The notes beneath the pieces were generated by a model. That model worked only from the letters and a program-made list of their open reading frames with translations. It was not told the DNA's origin and did not search any database. A stretch of DNA of 64,000 nt from Roseibium algicola. Lineage in GTDB: Bacteria; Pseudomonadota; Alphaproteobacteria; Rhizobiales; Stappiaceae. Shown one piece after another: positions 44,427 to 53,354 of this stretch. Every line of letters begins with the position of its first letter. Position 1 is the first letter of the stretch. Made by a program: the position numbers and the translations under genes. The stretch covers positions 5,857,001 to 5,921,000 of the forward strand of contig NZ_CP019630.1 in assembly GCF_001999245.1 (NCBI RefSeq), read 5' to 3'.

Positions 44427-45113
44427 ATCCAGCGACCAGTCAAGCGTCAGAGGCAGCGGCGTCCACATGCCGGTCTTCACCCCTGCCCGCCTCAACATGT
44501 CGGCCGTCCACGTGTTGCAGCCCATCATCGCGTTGAAGCCGCCAACTGCCGGAAAGAAAATGTCGTGTGCGTCGTACGCCACGCCGGGAATTGCCGTCGG
44601 AGGCGCTGTGCCATCTGACTGGAAACTGGTCCTGATATCATTGACCAGTTCCTCAAATTCCATCTGGCTCAGTTCAACTACGCGGACGCTTTCCTGTTCA
44701 AGCGGAATATCGCCGGTGCGACGGACATGCATGACCGAGGCATCCCAGGTCAACGCGTCTATTACCGGACCCGGTTTCAAATCGCCCCACGTTGGCGTTT
44801 CGATATAGAAGGACCGCCCACCCCAGCCGAAAGCAATCCAGAAAACACCCGGATAATCCAGCTCCAGCCCGCCATCCGATACGAATCCGAACGCCTCCAG
44901 CACGTCCGGATCGGCCGGGAGAGCGATATCAGTATGGATGGGATTGTTGAGTATCAGAATACGCCGTTTCTCTGCGAAACTTTGCGCAACTTCCATAACC
45001 GGGTTGGAATCGAACAAAGGCCTCGGAACGAGTGCTCCGAGGCCCAGTGCTACAACAGCAGTGAAGACAACAAGGCAAATTCCAATCAGGAACCTGCGCA
45101 GCAGTTTCATCAT
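44409..45113 (-). CDS. DUF2459 (TIGR02117-type) membrane-anchored protein
   Basis: 234 residues. An N-terminal transmembrane segment (about 8-30, FLIGICLVVFTAVVALGLGAL) is followed by a periplasmic domain with NNPIHTDIALP (about 55-65), WIAFGWGGRSFYIETPTW (about 92-109) and a C-terminal GCNTWTADMLRRAG. The His, Asn/Thr and Cys positions are those of the TIGR02117/DUF2459 family, suggesting a hydrolase-like (NlpC/P60-like) fold; activity unknown. Two adjacent ATGs at 45113 and 45110. Confidence 0.82.
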   Translation of the reverse strand: MMKLLRRFLIGICLVVFTAVVALGLGALVPRPLFDSNPVMEVAQSFAEKRRILILNNPIHTDIALPADPDVLEAFGFVSDGGLELDYPGVFWIAFGWGGRSFYIETPTWGDLKPGPVIDALTWDASVMHVRRTGDIPLEQESVRVVELSQMEFEELVNDIRTSFQSDGTAPPTAIPGVAYDAHDIFFPAVGGFNAMMGCNTWTADMLRRAGVKTGMWTPLPLTLDWSLDLHNGR

Positions 45114-45130
45114 CCGCAGTCTTTAGCCGA

Positions 45131-45934
45131 TCAGTGGTGCAGGATCTGGCTCAGGAAAAGCTTGGTACGTTCATGCTGCGGATTGGTGAAGAACTCTTCC
45201 GGCTCGTTCTGCTCCACGATCTGCCCCGCATCCATGAAGATAACGCGGTTTGCAACCTTGCGGGCAAAGCCCATTTCGTGAGTGACGCACAGCATGGTCA
45301 TGCCTTCTTCGGCAAGTCCGACCATCACGTCCAGAACTTCCTTGATCATTTCCGGGTCGAGTGCCGAGGTCGGCTCATCGAACAGCATGATTTTCGGGTT
45401 CATGCACAAAGACCGTGCAATAGCAACGCGCTGCTGCTGACCACCGGACAGCTGCCCCGGATATTTGTTGGCCTGCTCCGGGATCTTGACGCGCTCGAGA
45501 TAGTGCATCGCGATGTCTTCGGCTTCCTTCTTGGGCATCTTGCGAACCCAGATTGGAGCCAGAGTGCAGTTTTCCAGAATCGTCAGATGCGGGAACAGGT
45601 TGAAGTGCTGGAAGCACATGCCGACTTCGCGGCGAATTTCGTCGATCTTTTTCAGATCGTCCGTCAACTCGATGCCATCCACAAGGATCTGTCCAGCCTG
45701 ATGTTCTTCCAGACGGTTGATACAACGGATCATCGTGGATTTGCCGGAACCTGACGGTCCGCAGATAACGATACGTTCTCCGCGCATGACCTTCAGGTTG
45801 ATGTCGCGCAGAACGTGGAAATCCCCGTACCACTTGTTCATGTTCTTGATTTCAATAGCCACGTCCGTATCGGAGATGGTCATTCTGGAACGGTCGGCTG
45901 CGAGTTCCTCGTCGCGTACAGCGTTTTCAGACAT
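45131..45934 (-). CDS. aapP: General L-amino acid ABC transporter ATPase
   Basis: 267 residues: Walker [14 protein letters not shown] (about 56-68), Q-loop [10 protein letters not shown] (about 105-114), signature [15 protein letters not shown] (about 157-171), Walker [16 protein letters not shown] (about 176-190), switch His in CVTHEMGFA. Polar-amino-acid type. ATG 45934 is preferred to an upstream start at 45949. Last gene of the aapJ-aapQ-aapM-aapP operon; names follow the Rhizobium system. Confidence 0.93.
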   Translation of the reverse strand: MSENAVRDEELAADRSRMTISDTDVAIEIKNMNKWYGDFHVLRDINLKVMRGERIVICGPSGSGKSTMIRCINRLEEHQAGQILVDGIELTDDLKKIDEIRREVGMCFQHFNLFPHLTILENCTLAPIWVRKMPKKEAEDIAMHYLERVKIPEQANKYPGQLSGGQQQRVAIARSLCMNPKIMLFDEPTSALDPEMIKEVLDVMVGLAEEGMTMLCVTHEMGFARKVANRVIFMDAGQIVEQNEPEEFFTNPQHERTKLFLSQILHH

Positions 45935-46003
45935 AGTTTTTAACTCCAAGAGTGTCCTGTGGCCGGGGCGCTGCGGTTCATCGCGCGCCCCGGAAGCGGT
46001 TTG

Positions 46004-47155
46004 CTAGCGTTTGTGTCCTGTATGAAGCTTCTTCTCCATGAAGATGGAGTAGCGCGACATGCCGAAGCAGAAGGTCCAGAACACCACTGCAGCGAACAGG
46101 TAACCCGTGTGACCGGTGCTGGGCGTCGACCATGTCGGATCCGTGAAGGACGACTGGATCTGGCCGAGAAGGTCGAACATGCCGACGATCAGAACCAGAG
46201 TCGTATCCTTGAACAATCCGATGAAGGTGTTGACGATCCCGGGGATCACGAGCTTCAGAGCCTGCGGCAAAATGATGAGATACATCATCGGCCAGAACCG
46301 GAGCCCGAGCGCCATGGCACCTTCATATTGCCCCTTCGGAATGGCCTGCAGGCCACCACGGACCACTTCTGCCATATAGGCGGCAGAGAACAGGGTCACG
46401 CCGATCAGAACGCGCAGCAGCTTGTCGAAGGTCACGCCTTCCGGCAGGAACAACGGCAGCATCACCGACGACATGAACAGAACCGTGATCAGCGGAACAC
46501 CGCGCCAGAACTCAATGAAGATAACCGAGACAAGCTTGATGATCGGCATTCTTGATCGACGTCCAAGCGCCAGCGCGATACCTAGCGGTAGCGAGGCCAC
46601 AATACCCGTGACCGCGATGACAAGCGTAACAAGCAAACCGCCCCAAACCGCTGTTTCAACGATCGGCAGGATTACCGCATCTCCGATGACCAGGCCGGTC
46701 AGCAGGAAGTATGCGATGATCGGGAAGACGACCAGAAACAGGATTGCGTTGATTTTCTTGAACGGCGCGCTGGGGATTGCCAGCGGCACGAGCAACACCG
46801 CGAACAGGAAATAGACGATGTTCACCCGCCAGATTTCCTCGGTCGGATACCGGCCATAGATGAACTGCGGGAAGTATGCTTCCACGTAAGCCCAGCAGGC
46901 ACCGCTATGGCCGCCGTCCTGCGGCAGACACGCTTCACGATTGTCGCCGCTCCAGACAGCATCGATAAATGCGAACTGGATCAAAGGCGCGATAAGTGAG
47001 TAGGCGATCAGAATGCCGATTACAGTCAGAACGGTGTTGCCGATGGACGAAAACAGGTTCTGACGCATCCAGCCGATGACGCCGGTGGTCGAGATCGGCG
47101 CCGGCAGTCGCGGCGCCTCCTCGGTTCTGATTTGGAACATATCAGTGTTAGCCAT
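46004..47155 (-). CDS. aapM: General L-amino acid ABC transporter permease AapM
   Basis: 383-residue membrane protein with about eight hydrophobic segments; long for a permease, as AapM normally is. It has a periplasmic insert (about 60-100) before the core. The EAA-like loop EVVRGGLQAIPKGQYEGAMALGL (part: RGGLQAIPKGQYEGA, about 264-278) precedes the last helices. AAGGAG decides ATG 47155, eleven bases after aapQ. Confidence 0.93.
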   Translation of the reverse strand: MANTDMFQIRTEEAPRLPAPISTTGVIGWMRQNLFSSIGNTVLTVIGILIAYSLIAPLIQFAFIDAVWSGDNREACLPQDGGHSGACWAYVEAYFPQFIYGRYPTEEIWRVNIVYFLFAVLLVPLAIPSAPFKKINAILFLVVFPIIAYFLLTGLVIGDAVILPIVETAVWGGLLVTLVIAVTGIVASLPLGIALALGRRSRMPIIKLVSVIFIEFWRGVPLITVLFMSSVMLPLFLPEGVTFDKLLRVLIGVTLFSAAYMAEVVRGGLQAIPKGQYEGAMALGLRFWPMMYLIILPQALKLVIPGIVNTFIGLFKDTTLVLIVGMFDLLGQIQSSFTDPTWSTPSTGHTGYLFAAVVFWTFCFGMSRYSIFMEKKLHTGHKR

Positions 47156-47165
47156 TTTGCGCTCC

Positions 47166-48380
47166 TTACCGTTCCACGAGCGCCATGCGCTGGTTGTACC
47201 AGTTCATGAAGGCCGATGTGATGAGGCTGAGCGACAGATAGACAACCATCCAGATACCGATGATTTCAATCGCCTGGCCGGTCTGGTTGAGCACCGTTCC
47301 ACCCATCGAGACGAGGTCCGGATAGGCAATGGCAACTGCCAGTGAAGAATTCTTGGTAAGGTTCAGGTACTGACTCGTCAGCGGCGGAATGATCACGCGC
47401 ATCGCCTGGGGAATGACCACCAGTCTCAACGTCGGTCCGTTCCTCAAACCTAGTGCATGCGCAGCTTCGGTCTGACCATGGCTCACCGCCTGAATACCAG
47501 CACGTACGATCTCTGCGATGAACGATGCGGTATAGATTGCCAGGGCTGCGGTAAGAGCCAGGAATTCAGGAATAATATTGAGCCCGACATTGAGTTCGAA
47601 CCCCTGACGCAGGATTGGCCCGGTTTCGACGAAGTTCGGATGTTCAAGGGTGATCGGCATTCCGGTTGCAAAGTACGTCAGCAAAGGCAGGCCAAAAATA
47701 AATCCGACCCCCGTCAGGAATGACGGGAACGGTTGCCCTGTGGCCTCCTGACGCTTGCGCGCCCAACGTGCCACGAGGAACGCTGCTGCTATCCCGATCA
47801 GGAACGCATAGCCGATCCATTCCGATCCGGTCCCCATGATGGGTTTGGGAAGCCGAAGACCGCCAATGTTCAGGTGGAATGTGTCGAACAACGACCATTT
47901 TTCACGCTTGCCGGGGATCGATCGCAGCACCGCGAAGTACCAGAAAAAGATCTGCAGCAGCAGCGGGATATTTCGGACCAGCTCGACGTAGCAATACGCC
48001 AGACGGCTGATGACCCAGTTGTTCGACAAGCGGGCGATACCGATGATGAACCCAAAGATCGTGGCGAAGAAGATACCTACGCCCGCCACAAGCAGAGTGT
48101 TCAGGAAGCCGACATAGATCGCTCTTCCGTAACTTGATGTCTCAGAGTAGGAAACCAGTGACTGGTTGGTTCCAAACCCGGCTGTATTTTCTAGAAAGCT
48201 CCAACCGGAGGCGATGTTCTGCCTCTCCAGGTTGGCTATCGTGTTCGAAACGATGACATATCCCAAAGTCACCAGCGCGACGACCAGCAGCAGCTGGTAA
48301 AAGATGCCGCGCGCTTTGGGATCGTTCAACAGCGAAGCACGCGCCGGCGCCCCCGCCGAGTCCTGCTCCATTACTGACAT
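47166..48380 (-). CDS. aapQ: General L-amino acid ABC transporter permease AapQ
   Basis: 404 residues, membrane permease paired with AapM. A first transmembrane segment (about 25-48) and a large periplasmic insert precede the core; EIVRAGIQAVSHGQTEAAHALGL (part: RAGIQAVSHGQTEAA, about 289-303) is the EAA loop. ATG 48380 has GAGG upstream; MEQDSAG (48371) is an alternative. Follows aapJ after a 228-base gap containing a stem-loop. Confidence 0.92.
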   Translation of the reverse strand: MSVMEQDSAGAPARASLLNDPKARGIFYQLLLVVALVTLGYVIVSNTIANLERQNIASGWSFLENTAGFGTNQSLVSYSETSSYGRAIYVGFLNTLLVAGVGIFFATIFGFIIGIARLSNNWVISRLAYCYVELVRNIPLLLQIFFWYFAVLRSIPGKREKWSLFDTFHLNIGGLRLPKPIMGTGSEWIGYAFLIGIAAAFLVARWARKRQEATGQPFPSFLTGVGFIFGLPLLTYFATGMPITLEHPNFVETGPILRQGFELNVGLNIIPEFLALTAALAIYTASFIAEIVRAGIQAVSHGQTEAAHALGLRNGPTLRLVVIPQAMRVIIPPLTSQYLNLTKNSSLAVAIAYPDLVSMGGTVLNQTGQAIEIIGIWMVVYLSLSLITSAFMNWYNQRMALVER

Positions 48381-48553
48381 AGAACCTCGCCCAAGTTTTC
48401 ACGAAAGAGCCCGGCACGCAGCCTCTCCTCAATCGTGTCTGACCTGCTTCCCTGGCCGAACTTCGTCGGCACTCCCCTATCGACGGAAGCAGTCTGTTCC
48501 CCCACGCGGTTGCCGGGTATGTTGTCCGGTTTTTATTGCGTGGAATTTATTGA

Positions 48554-48582
48554 GGGTTCCGGCAGAACAACCGCCGGAACCC
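48554..48582 (-). terminator. Stem-loop between aapJ and aapQ
   Basis: GGGTTCCGGC (48554-48563) and GCCGGAACCC (48573-48582) pair perfectly around nine bases, 26 bases after the aapJ stop. No T-tract follows on the minus strand, so it is more likely an attenuation or mRNA-protection element that keeps binding-protein levels high. Confidence 0.6.
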
Positions 48583-48608
48583 CTTCAATCCTCAATCAAA
48601 GAAGAGGA

Positions 48609-49628
48609 TTAGCGGACCGGCGGTGCGTACATGAAGCCGCCGTCGTTCCACAGAGCGTTTACGCCACGGGAGATGCCGAGCGGAGTGTCCGGACCAACGT
48701 TGGCGTTGAAGGACTCTTCGTAGTTACCGACGTTTTTGATGATCGCATAGGCCCAGTCGTTCGGCAGGCCGATAGCTTCACCAAATGCGCCCTCAACGCC
48801 CAGAAGACGCTTGATGGACGGGTTGTCGGAAGACTTCATCTCGTCAACGTTTTCAGAGGTCACGCCGAGCTCTTCTGCGTTGAGCATCGCGTTCAGCGTC
48901 CACTTTGCAATGTTGAACCACTCATCGTCGCCCTGACGGACAACCGGACCCAGAGGCTCCTTGGAGATGATTTCCGGCAGGACCATGTGGTCGCCCGGGT
49001 TGGTCAGCTTCAGGCGCTGTGCGTACAGGCCGGATGCGTCAGTGGTGTAAACGTCGCAACGGCCGGCGTCGTATGCAGCCACAACTTCGTCGGCCTTTTC
49101 GAAGGCGACGATTTCGTACGGCATGTTGTTGGCGCGGAAGTAGTCGGCAACGTTAAGCTCAGTGGTCGTACCGGTGTTGGTGCAGACCGAAGCGCCGGAC
49201 AGTTCCAGTGCGGAAGTCACGCCCAAGTCCTTGCGAACCATGAAGCCCTGACCGTCATAGTAGTTCACACCAGCAAAGTTCAGACCCAGCTGAGTGTCGC
49301 GGGACATGGTCCAGGTGGTGTTACGGGACAGAACATCAACTTCGCCGGACTGAAGCGCGGTGAAACGCTCTTTTGCGGACAGCGGAGTGTATTTCACAGC
49401 GGACGCATCGCCGAACACTGCTGCAGCCATAGCGCGGCAGTAGTCAACGTCGATACCGGTCCAGTTCCCCTGAGCATCCGGGTTCGAGAAACCCGGCAGA
49501 CCCTGGCTCACGCCACACTGAATGAAGCCCTTTGCCTTGACGTCTTCCAGCGTCGTTGCACCAGCAGCCGTCGTCGCGGCGACTCCCATAGCAGCGCCGA
49601 TTACGAGCGGAAGGAATTTATTGGACAT
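48609..49628 (-). CDS. aapJ: General L-amino acid ABC transporter binding protein
   Basis: 339 residues of the solute-binding family 3. Signal peptide 1-24 (LPLVIGAAMGVAATTAAGA). GVSQGLPGFSNPDAQGNWTGIDVDYCRAMAAAVFGD (part: GIDVDYCRAMAAAVFGD) is the standard N-terminal motif and RVNTTWT-like NTTWTMSRDTQLGLNFAGVNYYDGQGF follows. Codon use is strongly biased (few rare codons), consistent with high expression. ATG 49628 is the first that gives a signal peptide; the frame extends upstream to 49760. Confidence 0.95.
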   Translation of the reverse strand: MSNKFLPLVIGAAMGVAATTAAGATTLEDVKAKGFIQCGVSQGLPGFSNPDAQGNWTGIDVDYCRAMAAAVFGDASAVKYTPLSAKERFTALQSGEVDVLSRNTTWTMSRDTQLGLNFAGVNYYDGQGFMVRKDLGVTSALELSGASVCTNTGTTTELNVADYFRANNMPYEIVAFEKADEVVAAYDAGRCDVYTTDASGLYAQRLKLTNPGDHMVLPEIISKEPLGPVVRQGDDEWFNIAKWTLNAMLNAEELGVTSENVDEMKSSDNPSIKRLLGVEGAFGEAIGLPNDWAYAIIKNVGNYEESFNANVGPDTPLGISRGVNALWNDGGFMYAPPVR

Positions 49629-50098
49629 GGATATGCAGCCTTTATTTGTTACCCATACTTTTATTATGCCGGGTTTGTTCGAAAGACATCTTCTCCGTCT
49701 CTTGTAACCGGACGGATGCCAGCCTTGACGGCTGCTTCCTCCAGATATCTTTCGTCCCACCCAACGGTTCCATACGATGGCATTTAGCTGTTCGGGTCAA
49801 GTACTTGCTGCAGATATCTCGTCAAATTTCTCGAGCTATCCGCCATTTGCCATCAGGTTGGATGCACAAACAGCGAACATGTCTAAATCGAATTCATTCA
49901 ATGCCTAAAAAGGGTTCAATGCATTTAGCGGAGACCTTGCGAAGGTTAACGCTAATCGAAAAATTCTCCACACAAAGACCCGCGCACAACACGTGAAATG
50001 GCGGTTGCGACCATGACGCGAATGACTAAAGTGAGCGCTCGGCGCTCGGCAGTTCAATGTCGCGCCGCCTCTCGCAAAACACACACCCAAGAGCCTTC
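49629..50098. other. Divergent promoter region aapJ / metC
   Basis: 470 bases without a supported gene; it must contain the aapJ promoter (leftward) and the metC promoter (rightward). I see no operator or RNA element that I can defend. An in-frame ATG at 50057 would extend MetC by 14 residues. Confidence 0.5.
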
Positions 50099-51277
50099 AT
50101 GTCTTCCACCAATTCCAAGCCGCCGTTGAGGCAGGATACCAAACTGGCGCATGCTGGGCGTGACCCGCTTGCATTTCACGGTTTCGTCAATCCGCCTGTC
50201 GTGCATGCTTCGACTGTTCTCTACCCCGACACCAAAACCATGGTGACGGGTGCCCAGACCTATTCCTACGCCCGCAGGGGCAACCCGACCACGGACTCCC
50301 TTGAAGGTGCCATGAAGGAGATCGAAGGGGCAGCCGGGGTCAAGATCGCGAATTCGGGTTTGAATGCCATTGCATTGGCCATCCTGTCCTGCGTGAAATC
50401 CGGTGACCACATCCTGATTGTCGATACGGCTTACGGACCGACCCGCCATTTCGCCGACACTGTTCTGCCAGGCATCGGGGTTTCCGTGACCTTCTACGAT
50501 CCGAAGATCGGCGCCGATATCAAGTCACTGTTCCAGGAAAACACGACAGCCGTGTTCACCGAAGCACCCGGCTCCCTCACCTTCGAGATGCAGGATGTTC
50601 CGGCGATTGCCGCCGAGGCCCGTGCCATCGGCGCGACCGTTCTGATGGACAATACCTGGGCGAGCCCGATTTACTGCCAGCCACTGTCCATGGGGGTCGA
50701 TCTGTCGATCCAGGCGGGCACCAAATATCTTGTCGGACACTCCGACGCTATGCTCGGTACGGTCGCTGCCAGCGAACGCGCCTGGGAAAAACTGGATGCG
50801 TTCTGCGGTGCCATGGGGTGTCACGTCGCGCCGGATGACATCTACCTCGGCCTGCGGGGTCTCAGAACTTTGTCCGTGCGCCTTGAACGGCACCAGCGCA
50901 ACACGCTAGCCGTTCTTGGGTGGCTGAAGGACCAGCCCAACATCGATCGCATCCGCTATCCAGGCCTTGAATCGGATCCTGGTCATGCTCTCTGGAAACG
51001 AGATTTTTCGGGAGCCTCAGGCCTGTGCGCCTTCGACTTCAGTGAAAGCACGACACAGGAACAGGCCTACGCCTTCCTGGATGCGCTCACGCTTTATGGT
51101 CTCGGGTATTCGTGGGGTGGTTTTGAAAGCCTTGCCATTCCGGTTCGCCTCAAGGGCAGCCGCACAGCAACCCCGGTAAACCTGGATCGCCAGTCGGTTC
51201 GCCTCCACATCGGCCTGGAAGACCCGGAAGATCTGATTGCCGATCTGGATCAGGCACTGGCGAAGGCATTCGGCTGA
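50099..51277 (+). CDS. metC: Cystathionine beta-lyase-like PLP enzyme
   Basis: 392-residue Cys/Met-metabolism PLP enzyme. YARRGNPTTDSLEGAM (about 65-80) binds substrate and PLP, the pyridine-stacking and Asp regions VLMDNTWASPIYCQPL (about 184-199) follow, and the PLP Lys is in SIQAGTKYLVGHSD (about 204-217). GYSWGGFESL (about 345-354) is typical of MetC. It cleaves cystathionine to homocysteine, pyruvate and ammonia. Start at ATG 50099 (AAGAG upstream) or 50057. Confidence 0.9.
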   Translation: MSSTNSKPPLRQDTKLAHAGRDPLAFHGFVNPPVVHASTVLYPDTKTMVTGAQTYSYARRGNPTTDSLEGAMKEIEGAAGVKIANSGLNAIALAILSCVKSGDHILIVDTAYGPTRHFADTVLPGIGVSVTFYDPKIGADIKSLFQENTTAVFTEAPGSLTFEMQDVPAIAAEARAIGATVLMDNTWASPIYCQPLSMGVDLSIQAGTKYLVGHSDAMLGTVAASERAWEKLDAFCGAMGCHVAPDDIYLGLRGLRTLSVRLERHQRNTLAVLGWLKDQPNIDRIRYPGLESDPGHALWKRDFSGASGLCAFDFSESTTQEQAYAFLDALTLYGLGYSWGGFESLAIPVRLKGSRTATPVNLDRQSVRLHIGLEDPEDLIADLDQALAKAFG

Positions 51278-51305
51278 CAGACTGTCGAGCGAACGGCGGA
51301 ACGGC

Positions 51306-51620
51306 TCAAATCGTAGGGTCGTTCCGCTTTTCCTTGAAAATCAGCCACAGGTTCCGGAAATAGATTAGCAGACCCAGTCCCTGACCGGCGATGAAGACCG
51401 GATCCTGTCGTTGAATGGCATAGATCAGCAGCAGCGACCCACCCGCAACGGAAAAGAACCAGAAAGCGACCGGCACGATTGAGCGGCCAACGCGCTCGGA
51501 TGCGATCCATTGAATGACGAAGCGCATCATGAACATGGCCTGGGCGAAGAAACCCAGAATGATCCAGAAGTCCAATTGCGCGATGAAAACCGCATGGATC
51601 CATTCGTATAGAGCGCTCAT
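51306..51620 (-). CDS. LpxB N-terminal-domain-like membrane protein (LABNDP)
   Basis: 104 residues with three or four hydrophobic segments, matching the small domain found at the N-terminus of some lipid A disaccharide synthases (IILGFFAQAMFMMRFVIQW, residues about 20-38; GLGLLIYFRNLWLIF, about 80-95). In other bacteria stand-alone copies sit next to ArnC-like glycosyltransferases, as here, 64 bases behind the GT2 gene. Possibly a flippase or scaffold of the same lipid-sugar pathway. Confidence 0.85.
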   Translation of the reverse strand: MSALYEWIHAVFIAQLDFWIILGFFAQAMFMMRFVIQWIASERVGRSIVPVAFWFFSVAGGSLLLIYAIQRQDPVFIAGQGLGLLIYFRNLWLIFKEKRNDPTI

Positions 51621-51684
51621 GTCTCAGGTCCAGTCAGTGTTTTTGAAAGGTCGGCGGGCTTCTCCACCCGGATTGGGGCATTAA

Positions 51685-52446
51685 TCAGGTCAGTGGCCGA
51701 ACATCCGGAATTTTTTTACGGCGGCGGCGCAGCCACCACACTCCGAACAGATCCAGCACACCGACCAGCGCCCTGTCAAAGATCCCGTATTTAGACGTTC
51801 CATGGCGCCGCTGCCGGTCCTGAACGTCGATATGGGTGACACCGTAACCCTCGCGGATCACGAGTGCGGGCAAGAACCGGTGCCAGCTGTCGAAGTATGG
51901 CAGTTGCAGGAACACTTCCCGGCGCAGGGCCTTCAGGCCGCAACCGCTGTCACGAGTGTTATCCCGCAGGATCGCGCCGCGCAGCTTGTTGGCAAACTTC
52001 GACGCATAGCGCTTGGCCAGGCTGGCCTTGCGGCCGAGTCTTTGCCCGGCGGCAAGAGCAACTGCCGGGCCGGCAGCGTCGAGAGCGTCCAGAAGCGCCG
52101 GAATATAGGCGGGGTTGTTTTCGCCATCGCCGTCTATGGTCGCGACGACGTCGCCCCTCGCATTCAAAAGACCAGTGCGCACCGCGCAGCTCTGGCCACA
52201 GGACTTCTCGTGCCTGACCGGCCGCAGCCAGTCATGGGTTGCCGCGTAATCCTGCAACACGATATCCGTGCCGTCGGACGAGCCATCGTCGATGACGATG
52301 ACCTCGAAACGCCTGCCCTGCAATGCTGCCTCGATTTCATCCAGCAGGATGGGCAGGTTTTCCGCTTCGTCCTTCGCGGGAACCACGACCGTGACGGCGA
52401 GCGCGCCCTTGCTGGCCGCAACAGCTTCCAGATAGCTTTGTGTCAT
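51685..52446 (-). CDS. GT2 polyprenyl-phosphate glycosyltransferase (ArnC/RgtE-like)
   Basis: 253 residues. GT-A fold with TVVVPAKDEAENLPILLDEI (about 19-38, part VVVPAKDEAENLP), the first Asp motif VIDDGSSDGT (about 52-61) and the metal-binding DGDGENNP (about 108-115). Makes a lipid-linked sugar donor, such as polyprenyl-phosphate-hexuronate, for a GT-C enzyme. The frame continues upstream without a stop to 53145 but that reading overlaps the phosphatase gene; ATG 52446 overlaps its stop as ATGA. No C-terminal transmembrane pair as in Dpm1-like proteins of ArnC type. Confidence 0.88.
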   Translation of the reverse strand: MTQSYLEAVAASKGALAVTVVVPAKDEAENLPILLDEIEAALQGRRFEVIVIDDGSSDGTDIVLQDYAATHDWLRPVRHEKSCGQSCAVRTGLLNARGDVVATIDGDGENNPAYIPALLDALDAAGPAVALAAGQRLGRKASLAKRYASKFANKLRGAILRDNTRDSGCGLKALRREVFLQLPYFDSWHRFLPALVIREGYGVTHIDVQDRQRRHGTSKYGIFDRALVGVLDLFGVWWLRRRRKKIPDVRPLT

Positions 52447-53354
52447 GCGCTTGTCCGTTCTGTCGTGTCTGCCGCAGGGGCCTCGGCTTCCACACGGTCG
52501 GCGCCACGCTGGCCGCGCAGAACCTGCCAGACAGCCCGCACACAGGCCTTGGCAGACAGGACATTCATGTTGGGTACAATCTTTCCGGAGGAAGACAGGT
52601 GAAAGCCGATCCGCCGCCGGGCCATGGCACGAACCGTGAAAAAGGTGAACGTCATCCCCAATAGCGTACCTGCGATGACGTCGCTGGGGTAATGCGCCCC
52701 GACCATGACGCGGCTGAACGCAAGCCAGAAGCCCGCAACAATGATCAGCCACCGGTAGGCCGGGAAAATAAAGGCCAGCGCAGTTGCAAGCGCAGCGACA
52801 GTGGTCGAATGACCAGAGGGGAAACTGGTGAAGGTGCCGTCGAAGGCCAGAAAGTCGAAGCGGACCGGACCAACTTCCTCGTAAAGCTTGGGACGCGCCC
52901 GGCCGAGCGACCACTTGAATGCTATGGCCAGAAGCCCCGTCGCGGCGACTGAATAAAAGATGAAGGCCGCATAAGTGAACACTGCGCCGATTGCCATGCG
53001 CAGGCGGAATGCGTAGCGCCCGGCATCCAGCGCCAGCAGAAACAAGCAGCACAGACCGGTAGAAACGAGGATCCAGTCGGCCTTGCCGATATCGGTAAAG
53101 GTTCGGAAGGCGGCCCGGTATTCGCCCGGGAGGGAGCGCAGCCACGGATAGGTCGGAACATCGAACGCAACGACTGCAATGCCAACCGTCAACAAGAGGA
53201 CTGCAAGGATATCCTGCGGCCGCTGCCCGGGAGGAAGCGGATCCCTGTTGTGGCGCGCACGTTCCCTGCGACCGGAAAACAGTATTGCAGCCCGCCGAGA
53301 ATTCCCGCGCATGCGCGCCAGAACATGCCAGACAAATTTACTGCTGTTGCTCAT
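52443..53354 (-). CDS. PAP2-family membrane phosphatase (LpxE/LpxF-like)
   Basis: 303 residues, about six transmembrane helices. The three phosphatase motifs are KWSLGRARP (about 147-155), FPSGHSTT (about 180-187) and SRVMVGAHYPSDV (about 219-231). Such enzymes remove the 1- or 4'-phosphate of lipid A or dephosphorylate polyprenyl diphosphate. Start ATG 53354 overlaps the ArnT-like gene end by 17 bases. Sits between an ArnT-like and an ArnC-like enzyme, so phosphate removal before sugar addition on lipid A is the best hypothesis. Confidence 0.88.
   Translation of the reverse strand: MSNSSKFVWHVLARMRGNSRRAAILFSGRRERARHNRDPLPPGQRPQDILAVLLLTVGIAVVAFDVPTYPWLRSLPGEYRAAFRTFTDIGKADWILVSTGLCCLFLLALDAGRYAFRLRMAIGAVFTYAAFIFYSVAATGLLAIAFKWSLGRARPKLYEEVGPVRFDFLAFDGTFTSFPSGHSTTVAALATALAFIFPAYRWLIIVAGFWLAFSRVMVGAHYPSDVIAGTLLGMTFTFFTVRAMARRRIGFHLSSSGKIVPNMNVLSAKACVRAVWQVLRGQRGADRVEAEAPAADTTERTSA

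Noticed and set aside
48435..49787. Plus-strand frame of 450 residues
   Set aside because: Antisense shadow of aapJ, which has a signal peptide and family motifs.
52443..53145. N-terminal extension of the GT2 gene up to 53145
   Set aside because: Overlaps the PAP2 gene, is low in family similarity, and ATG 52446 has the ATGA coupling expected.
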